NCBI RefSeq assembly: GCF_000620505.1
Contig: NZ_JIBC01000006.1
Coordinates: 186,001 to 250,000 of the forward strand
Direction of reading: 5' to 3'
DNA length: 64,000 nucleotides
From: Sulfitobacter sp. 20_GPM-1509m
GTDB lineage: Bacteria; Pseudomonadota; Alphaproteobacteria; Rhodobacterales; Rhodobacteraceae
Positions 58,598 to 64,000 of this stretch are shown one piece after another (the stretch's first letter is position 1; every line of letters begins with the position of its first letter). The position numbers and the translations under genes were made by a program. The notes under the pieces were generated by a model. That model ran no database searches and was not told where the DNA came from. It saw only the letters and a list, made by a program, of their open reading frames with translations.

Positions 58598-58721
58598 AAG
58601 GATCAAGAGCCCGCGCATCGCGTGATATGTGTTCTTTATTCGTTCTTACCGGCGGGGCGCGATTCCGGCAAGGGCAATGGGGTGGGGAGGCTGCGGAAAA
58701 ACCGCACCCCCGAAACGCAGC

Positions 58722-58743
58722 AAGGCCGCCCGAAGGCGGCCTT
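58722..58743 (-). terminator. Hairpin with TTCG tetraloop downstream of tRNA-Gly
   Basis: On the minus strand AAGGCCGCC-TTCG-GGCGGCCTT, a stable 9-bp stem with a UUCG tetraloop, 33 bp past the tRNA 3' end. The T run that follows is poor (GCTGCGTTT). Confidence 0.65.
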
Positions 58744-58776
58744 GTCTGTTTCCTGCGTGGGTGGGCAGGACCAAAT

Positions 58777-58851
58777 TGGAGCGGGCGAGGCGATTCGAAC
58801 GCCCGACCCTAACCTTGGCAAGGTTATGCTCTACCCCTGAGCTACGCCCGC
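58777..58851 (-). tRNA. tRNA-Gly (GCC)
   Basis: A 75-nt gene on the minus strand with encoded CCA. Acceptor GCGGGCG / CGCCCGC, anticodon loop CTTGCCAAG gives GCC, T arm CGGGC-GTTCGAA-TCGCC-like pattern with standard GTTCGAATC. Discriminator is T (U73). Confidence 0.95.
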
Positions 58852-58949
58852 TTCCTTTTGGTAGGGCTGATCTACAAACGCGGGCATCCGGCTGCAAGTG
58901 GAAAATTGAGGTTCGTCAAAAAAAGTTCATCTTGTCGCAGGGGGCGGGG

Positions 58950-59345
58950 TCAGGCCGTGGGATTTGCGAACTGGATCAGGTCCCAGTGGTTGCCGAAAAC
59001 ATCCTGCATGACCGCGACGGTGCCATAAGGCTCGTGGCGCGGTGATTCCTCGAACGTGACACCGGCGGCCAGCAGGCGCGCATGATCGGCGGCGAAATCG
59101 TCGGTTTGCAGGAACAACCAGACACGTCCGCCGCCCTGGTTGCCGATGGCATCTGTCTGGCGTGTCCCCACCGCACGGGCCAGCAGGAATGCGGTCTGCG
59201 CCCCCGCAGGGGCGACACGCACCCAGCGTTTGCCGCTGCCCAGGTCGGTGTCTTCCAGCAAGTCGAATCCCATCCGGTCGACGTAGAAGGCGATGCCTGC
59301 GTCATAGTCGGGGACCAGCAGGGAGATCAGGGCGAGGTTTTGCAT
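58950..59345 (-). CDS. VOC (glyoxalase/bleomycin-resistance) family protein
   Basis: A 131-residue VOC protein: ALISLLVPDYDAGIAFYVDR at the start, then FLQTDDFAADHARLLAAGVTF and the C-terminal metal segment VAVMQDVFGNHWDLIQF. It has the His/Glu positions of the two-module metal site, but the substrate is unknown; some relatives are glyoxalase-like or resistance proteins. It is 71 bp upstream-adjacent to pyruvate carboxylase on the same strand. Confidence 0.9.
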   Translation of the reverse strand: MQNLALISLLVPDYDAGIAFYVDRMGFDLLEDTDLGSGKRWVRVAPAGAQTAFLLARAVGTRQTDAIGNQGGGRVWLFLQTDDFAADHARLLAAGVTFEESPRHEPYGTVAVMQDVFGNHWDLIQFANPTA

Positions 59346-59416
59346 GGGGCGCTCCGGTTGCGGCTCTGCCCGGCAGTGCCGGACAGAGTTTTGCAGATAT
59401 CAGGCCGCTTCGCCCC

Positions 59417-62400
59417 TCACTCCAGCTCGATCAGCAGATCCTTGGCGTCGATCTGGCTTCCGGGCTGGACGTTGACGGCCTTGACGGTGGCGTCGCGTTC
59501 GGCGTGGATGCCGGTTTCCATCTTCATCGCTTCGATGGTCAGCAGCAGGTCGCCCTCTTTCACCTGCGCACCCACGGATGTGGCCACGGTGGCCACCACG
59601 CCCGGCATCGGCGCGCCGATGTGGTTGGGGTTGCCCAGTTCCGCCTTGGGGCGCTGCTGGGTGGTGGATTTGACCAGACGGTTCGGCACGCGGATCACGC
59701 GCGGCTGGCCGTTGAGTTCAAAGAACACCTTGACCTCGCCGTCCTCGCCGGTGTCGCCCACCGCTTGCAGGCGGATTTCCATCGTCTTGCCGGGGTCGAT
59801 TTCCACGCTGATCTCTTCGCTGGGCGACATCCCGTAAAAGAACGTATGCGTGGGCAGGGTGCGCACCGGGCCATAGCTGCGGTGACGGCCCATGTAGTCC
59901 ATGAAGACCTTGGGATACATCAGGTAGCCGGCCAGATCCTCGTCGTCGATCTTCTTGCCTTCCAGTTCCTTGATGACCTGCGCGCGGGTCTCTTCGATGT
60001 CCACGGGTTTCAGGTGCTTGCCGGGGCGGTCGGTTGACGGCGCTTCGCCCTTCAGCACCTTTTTCTGGATGCCTGCGGGGAAGCCGCCCGGAGGCTGGCC
60101 CAGGTTGCCGCGCATCATGTCCACGACGCTGTCGGGAAAGGCCACGTCGGATTTGGGGTCTTCGACCTGCGCGCGGGTCAGGCCCTGGCTGACCATCATC
60201 AGGGCCATGTCACCCACGACCTTGGAGGACGGCGTGACCTTCACGATATCCCCGAACATCTGGTTCACATCCGCATAGGTCTGCGCCACCTCGTGCCAGC
60301 GGTCTTCCAGCCCCAGCGAGCGCGCCTGCGCCTTGAGGTTGGTGAACTGCCCGCCGGGCATCTCGTGCAAATAGACCTCGGAGGCCGGGGCCATCAGGCC
60401 GGACTCAAACGCCGCATATTGCGCGCGCACGCCTTCCCAATAGTCCGACATCTCGCGCACAGCGGCCATGTCCAGCCCGGTGTCGCGCGGCGTGTTGCGC
60501 AGCGCCTCGACGATCGAGCCGAGGCAGGGCTGCGAGGTGCCGCCCGAGAATGCGTCCATCGCCGCATCGACCGCATCCACACCCGCATCCGCCGCCGCCA
60601 TCACCGTGGCCGCCGCCGCACCCGAGGTGTCGTGCGTGTGGAAGTGGATCGGCAGGCCGACCTCTTGCTTCAGCGCCCCGATCAGCGCCTTGGCCGCGGC
60701 GGGTTTCAGCAGGCCCGCCATGTCCTTGAGGCCCAGGATATGTGCGCCTGCGGCCTTCAGGTCCTGACCCATCTGCACGTAATACTTCAGATCGTATTTG
60801 GCGCGGTCGGGGTTCAGCATATCGCCGGTGTAACAGATCGTGCCCTCGCAGACCTTGCCGCTGTCCACGACCGCGTCCATCGCCACGCGCATGTTCTCGA
60901 CCCAGTTCAGGCTGTCGAACACGCGGAACACGTCGACGCCGCTCTCGGCGGCCTGTTTCACAAAGAACTGCACCACGTTGTCGGGATAGTTGGTGTAGCC
61001 CACGCCGTTGCTGGCGCGCAGCAGCATTTGCGTCATCACGTTGGGCATGGCCGCGCGCAGGTCGCGCAGGCGCTGCCAGGGACATTCCTGCAAGAAGCGA
61101 TAGGCCACGTCGAAGGTCGCACCGCCCCAGCATTCAACCGAGAACAGCTGCGGCAGGTTGCCAGCATAGGCCGGGGCCGCCTTGATCATGTCGATCGAGC
61201 GCATCCGCGTCGCCAGCAAGGACTGGTGCCCGTCGCGCATGGTGGTGTCGGTCAGCAACAGCTGCTTTTGCGCCTTCATCCAGTCGGCCACCGCCTGCGG
61301 GCCCTTTTGCTCCAGCAGGTTGCGGGTGCCCATGGTCGGTTCGTGCGCGGGCACCGGCGGCTTGGGCGCGCGGACGTTGGCGGGCAGCGGGCGGTCCTTG
61401 GTCTCGGGGTGACCGTTCACGGTGATGTCCGCGATATAGGTCAGCACCTTGGTGCCCCGGTCGCGGCGGCGCGAGAACTGGAACAGCTCGGGCGTCGTGT
61501 CGATGAACTTGGTGGTATAGCTGTAATCGAGGAACGTCGGGTGCTTCAGCAGGTTTTCCACAAAGGCGATGTTGGTGCTGACGCCGCGAATACGGAACTC
61601 GCGCAGGGCGCGGTCCATGCGGGCGATGGCCATCTCGGGCGTGGGGGCCTTGGCGGTGACCTTGGTCAGCAGGCTGTCGTAATAGCGGGTGATGACACCG
61701 CCCGCATAAGCCGTGCCGCCGTCCAGGCGGATGCCGAGGCCCGTGGCCGAGCGGTAGGCGGTGATGCGGCCATAGTCGGGGATAAAGTTGTTCTGCGGGT
61801 CCTCGGTGGTGATCCGCGTTTGCAGGGCGTGGCCGTTCAGGGTCACATCCGACTGGCTGTCCTTGCCGGTCGCTTCGGCGATTGTCTTGCCCTCGGCGAT
61901 CAGGATCTGGGCGCGCACGATGTCGATGCCGGTGACTTCCTCGGTGACGGTGTGTTCGACCTGCACGCGCGGGTTCACTTCGATGAAGTAGAATTTGCCG
62001 TCGTCCATATCCATCAGGAATTCGACGGTGCCGGCACATTCGTAATTCACGTGTTTGCAGATTTTATAGCCAAGCGCGCAAATCTCCTCGCGCTGCTCGG
62101 GCGTCAGGTAGGGGGCGGGGGCGCGTTCCACGACCTTCTGGTTGCGGCGCTGGACGGAACAGTCGCGTTCATACAGGTGGTACATGCCGCCATGTTTGTC
62201 GCCCAATATCTGCACCTCGACGTGGCGCGCGCGCAGGATCATCTTTTCCAGATAGCCCTCGCCGTTGCCAAAGGCGGCTTCGGCCTCGCGGCGGCCTTCC
62301 AGCACCTTGTCCTCCAGCTCGTCGGGGCCGTTGATCGGGCGCATGCCCCGCCCACCGCCGCCCCACGACGCTTTCAGCATCAGCGGATAGCCGACCTCGG

Positions 62401-62863
62401 CCGCCTCGGCGCGGATCGCATCCATGTCGGTGCCCAGCACTTCGGTCGCGGGGATCACCGGCACACCGGCCTCGACCGCCACACGCCGCGCGCTGGCCTT
62501 GTCGCCAAGGGCGCGCATGGTCTCGGCCCGGGGACCAATGAAGGTGATGCCCGCCGCGTCGCAGGCATCGACGAAATCGGGGTTCTCCGACAGCAGGCCA
62601 TAACCGGGGTGGATCGCATCGGCGCCCGACATGCGGGCCACGCGGATGATTTCCTCGATGCTCAGATAGGCCGCCACCGGCCCCATGCCCTCGCCGATGC
62701 GATAGGCTTCGTCCGCCTTGAACCGATGCAGGCCCAGCTTGTCCTCCTCGGCAAAGACGGCCACCGTCTTTTTGCCCATCTCGTTGGCCGCACGCATGAT
62801 GCGGATGGCGATTTCACCACGGTTGGCAATGAGGATTTTCGAGAATTCGGTCAAAACGGGCAT
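59417..62863 (-). CDS. pyc: Pyruvate carboxylase
   Basis: An 1148-residue biotin enzyme making oxaloacetate from pyruvate and bicarbonate. Residues 1-450 are biotin carboxylase (FSKILIANRGEIAIRIMRAA, ATP-grasp loop SWGGGGRGMRPI); about 530-800 the pyruvate carboxyltransferase barrel with LLTDTTMRDGHQSLLATRMR and KDMAGLLKPAAAKAL; the last 75 residues the biotinyl domain with the biotin lysine in IEAMKMETGIHAERD. This is full length. The ATG at 62863 is close to AAAGG. Confidence 0.97.
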   Translation of the reverse strand: MPVLTEFSKILIANRGEIAIRIMRAANEMGKKTVAVFAEEDKLGLHRFKADEAYRIGEGMGPVAAYLSIEEIIRVARMSGADAIHPGYGLLSENPDFVDACDAAGITFIGPRAETMRALGDKASARRVAVEAGVPVIPATEVLGTDMDAIRAEAAEVGYPLMLKASWGGGGRGMRPINGPDELEDKVLEGRREAEAAFGNGEGYLEKMILRARHVEVQILGDKHGGMYHLYERDCSVQRRNQKVVERAPAPYLTPEQREEICALGYKICKHVNYECAGTVEFLMDMDDGKFYFIEVNPRVQVEHTVTEEVTGIDIVRAQILIAEGKTIAEATGKDSQSDVTLNGHALQTRITTEDPQNNFIPDYGRITAYRSATGLGIRLDGGTAYAGGVITRYYDSLLTKVTAKAPTPEMAIARMDRALREFRIRGVSTNIAFVENLLKHPTFLDYSYTTKFIDTTPELFQFSRRRDRGTKVLTYIADITVNGHPETKDRPLPANVRAPKPPVPAHEPTMGTRNLLEQKGPQAVADWMKAQKQLLLTDTTMRDGHQSLLATRMRSIDMIKAAPAYAGNLPQLFSVECWGGATFDVAYRFLQECPWQRLRDLRAAMPNVMTQMLLRASNGVGYTNYPDNVVQFFVKQAAESGVDVFRVFDSLNWVENMRVAMDAVVDSGKVCEGTICYTGDMLNPDRAKYDLKYYVQMGQDLKAAGAHILGLKDMAGLLKPAAAKALIGALKQEVGLPIHFHTHDTSGAAAATVMAAADAGVDAVDAAMDAFSGGTSQPCLGSIVEALRNTPRDTGLDMAAVREMSDYWEGVRAQYAAFESGLMAPASEVYLHEMPGGQFTNLKAQARSLGLEDRWHEVAQTYADVNQMFGDIVKVTPSSKVVGDMALMMVSQGLTRAQVEDPKSDVAFPDSVVDMMRGNLGQPPGGFPAGIQKKVLKGEAPSTDRPGKHLKPVDIEETRAQVIKELEGKKIDDEDLAGYLMYPKVFMDYMGRHRSYGPVRTLPTHTFFYGMSPSEEISVEIDPGKTMEIRLQAVGDTGEDGEVKVFFELNGQPRVIRVPNRLVKSTTQQRPKAELGNPNHIGAPMPGVVATVATSVGAQVKEGDLLLTIEAMKMETGIHAERDATVKAVNVQPGSQIDAKDLLIELE

Positions 62864-63152
62864 CCTTTGTTGGAACGGTCGATTTGCGGTGGCGTAGGTC
62901 TAGGACGAATTTGTCGCAGGGTACAGCAACATGATGTCTGTCTGTCCTGCACGGTCCCATCCCTTGATTTTTACCTCTTCGGACTGTTTCAGAACAGCCA
63001 CTTGCACCCTATTCTGGAAATTCCGGCCCGCCGCGCTGCAAAAAGCGCCATGTCAGACCCGCTTTGCGCCAAACGGATCAAACGGAATTTGTGATCGGAA
63101 CATTTTGGGAACATGGCTTTTCTTAATGCACGTTCCGAATTAAGAAGGTCGC
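62864..63152. other. 289-bp divergent promoter region between pyc and the UvrD/PcrA gene
   Basis: No gene supported; short frames in it lack ribosome sites. It contains the LexA box at 63098-63112 and must hold the promoters for both divergent genes. No clear -10/-35 for pyc is resolved by eye. Confidence 0.6.
63098..63112. promoter_or_regulatory. LexA (SOS) box upstream of the UvrD-type helicase
   Basis: GAAC-ATTTTGG-GAAC is the reverse orientation of the alphaproteobacterial LexA box GTTC-N7-GTTC, exact in both half-sites. It ends 40 bp before the helicase ATG. Confidence 0.8.
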
Positions 63153-64000
63153 ATGAGTGATTTCGATGAAATGGACGCCTTTGAGGGCGCTTCGCTGTCC
63201 GCCCGCGCCATGGCCGCGCGCCCGCAGCCCTATCTGGACGGGTTGAACCCTGCCCAACGTGCCGCGGTCGAACAGATGGACGGCCCTGTGCTGATGCTGG
63301 CGGGGGCGGGCACCGGCAAGACCCGCGCCCTGACTGCGCGAATCGTGCACCTGCTGATGACGGGACGCGCCCGTCCGAACGAAGTGCTTGCGGTGACATT
63401 CACCAACAAGGCCGCGCGCGAGATGAAAAACCGCGTGAACCAGATGCTGGGCCAGCAGATCGAAGGCATGCCGTGGCTGGGCACGTTCCACGCCATATGT
63501 GTGAAGCTGTTGCGGCGGCACGCGGAGCTGGTGGGGTTGAAGTCGAACTTTACCATTCTGGACACCGACGATCAGTTGCGTCTGTTGAAACAACTGGTCA
63601 GTGCGGCGGGCATTGACGACAAACGCTGGCCCGCGCGGCAACTGGCCGGTGTTATTGATGCATGGAAAAACCGCGCCCTGACGCCGGACAAGATCCCGTC
63701 GGCGGATGCGGGGGCCTACAATCACAAGGGTGTGGAGCTGTATGCCCAATACCAGCGCCGTCTGATCGACCTGAACGCCACCGATTTCGGTGACCTGCTG
63801 CTGCATATGGTCACGATCTTTCAGAAACACCCCGATGTGCTGGAGCAATACCAGCGTTGGTTCAAATACATCCTTGTGGACGAATATCAGGACACCAACG
63901 TGGCCCAGTACCTGTGGCTGCGGCTGCTGGCGAGCGGGCACAAGAACATCTGTTGCGTGGGCGACGACGACCAGTCGATCTATGGCTGGCGCGGGGCCGA
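63153..64000 (+). CDS. uvrD: UvrD/PcrA-type ATP-dependent DNA helicase, N-terminal part
   Basis: About 282 residues before the window ends. Walker A is LMLAGAGTGKTRALTARIVH near residue 49, motif Ia VTFTNKAAREMKNR, motif II DEYQDTNVAQY near 246 and motif III CCVGDDDQSIYGWRGA at the edge, the UvrD/PcrA/Rep SF1 series. It unwinds DNA in nucleotide excision and mismatch repair. The start at 63153 gives MSDFDEMDAFEGASLSARAM, with AAGAAGG upstream. A perfect LexA box lies upstream, so SOS induction is expected. Confidence 0.93.
   Translation, partial: MSDFDEMDAFEGASLSARAMAARPQPYLDGLNPAQRAAVEQMDGPVLMLAGAGTGKTRALTARIVHLLMTGRARPNEVLAVTFTNKAAREMKNRVNQMLGQQIEGMPWLGTFHAICVKLLRRHAELVGLKSNFTILDTDDQLRLLKQLVSAAGIDDKRWPARQLAGVIDAWKNRALTPDKIPSADAGAYNHKGVELYAQYQRRLIDLNATDFGDLLLHMVTIFQKHPDVLEQYQRWFKYILVDEYQDTNVAQYLWLRLLASGHKNICCVGDDDQSIYGWRGA

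Noticed and set aside
60293-63094. 933-codon open frame on the plus strand opposite pyruvate carboxylase
   Set aside because: Antisense to a full-length pyc with all motifs; composition is His/Gly/Arg-rich shadow sequence.
1-64000. CRISPR array or prophage
   Set aside because: No regularly spaced direct repeats and no phage structural, integrase or lysis genes were found.

Overview
The window looks like chromosome of a marine alphaproteobacterium of the Rhodobacterales (roseobacter lineage). The evidence is gene content and style: high GC, homoserine dehydrogenase next to glpX, MmcB, an RpoHI-type sigma factor, a SUV3-like helicase followed by an S4 protein, FdxA and CarD, several small proteins typical of this order, a tRNA-His lacking an encoded G-1, and two GTTC-N7-GTTC type LexA boxes. 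No prophage, CRISPR array or complete insertion sequence is visible. The backbone is ordinary core genome with small accessory insertions.

Layout. 1-9.7 kb: glpX (partial) and hom, a lipoprotein, TetR and pirin genes, a MITE-like element, a ClpP-fold periplasmic protein paired with a coiled-coil membrane protein, mmcB with an SOS box, an aromatic-ring hydroxylase and a GNAT acetyltransferase. 9.7-21.3 kb: tRNA-His, an RluA-type pseudouridine synthase, rpoH with a heat-shock-type promoter, a capsule-type protein, dipeptidase, oligoendopeptidase F, an ATP-dependent ligase/exonuclease pair, a lysophospholipase-like hydrolase and an SCP2 protein. 21.3-30.4 kb: TPR protein, SUV3-like helicase, S4 protein, ferredoxin, CarD, a HisKA_2 histidine kinase, divergent cobS/cobT and a GDSL hydrolase. 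30.4-41.1 kb: a CPA2 antiporter, Lrp regulator divergent from hppD, a DASS transporter, a large single-pass protein with GspL/PilM-like and GspC/PilP-like ends, a SIMPL protein and metY. 41.1-50.5 kb: a ribbon-helix-helix protein with two matched operator candidates, a dispersed repeat, a GT-like protein, a degenerate ABC-type protein fused to a cyclic-nucleotide-binding domain, cytochrome c, tRNA-Tyr and rlmB. 50.6-56 kb: histidine genes hisE-hisF, hisA, hisH-hisB on the minus strand, separated by opposite-strand genes. 56-64 kb: a NaeI-type restriction-modification pair, tRNA-Gly, pyruvate carboxylase, and the start of a UvrD/PcrA helicase gene with an SOS box.

How genes work together. hisB/H/A/F/E cover the middle steps of histidine synthesis. 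cobS and cobT complete the cobalamin nucleotide loop. hom and metY belong to threonine/methionine synthesis. hppD with its divergent Lrp regulator handles tyrosine catabolism. mmcB, uvrD and the ligase/exonuclease pair are DNA-repair functions, the first two apparently under LexA. Intergenic DNA carries at least three dispersed repeat families, one of which repeatedly abuts stop codons.

The most unusual items are the ABC-like protein that appears to have lost all its ATPase motifs but keeps a cNMP pocket, the RHH gene whose promoter is bracketed by two identically spaced inverted repeats, the GspL/GspC-like fusion, and a MITE whose removal restores a repeat-stop codon junction seen elsewhere in the window. 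All functional statements come from reading motifs; no database search was run.
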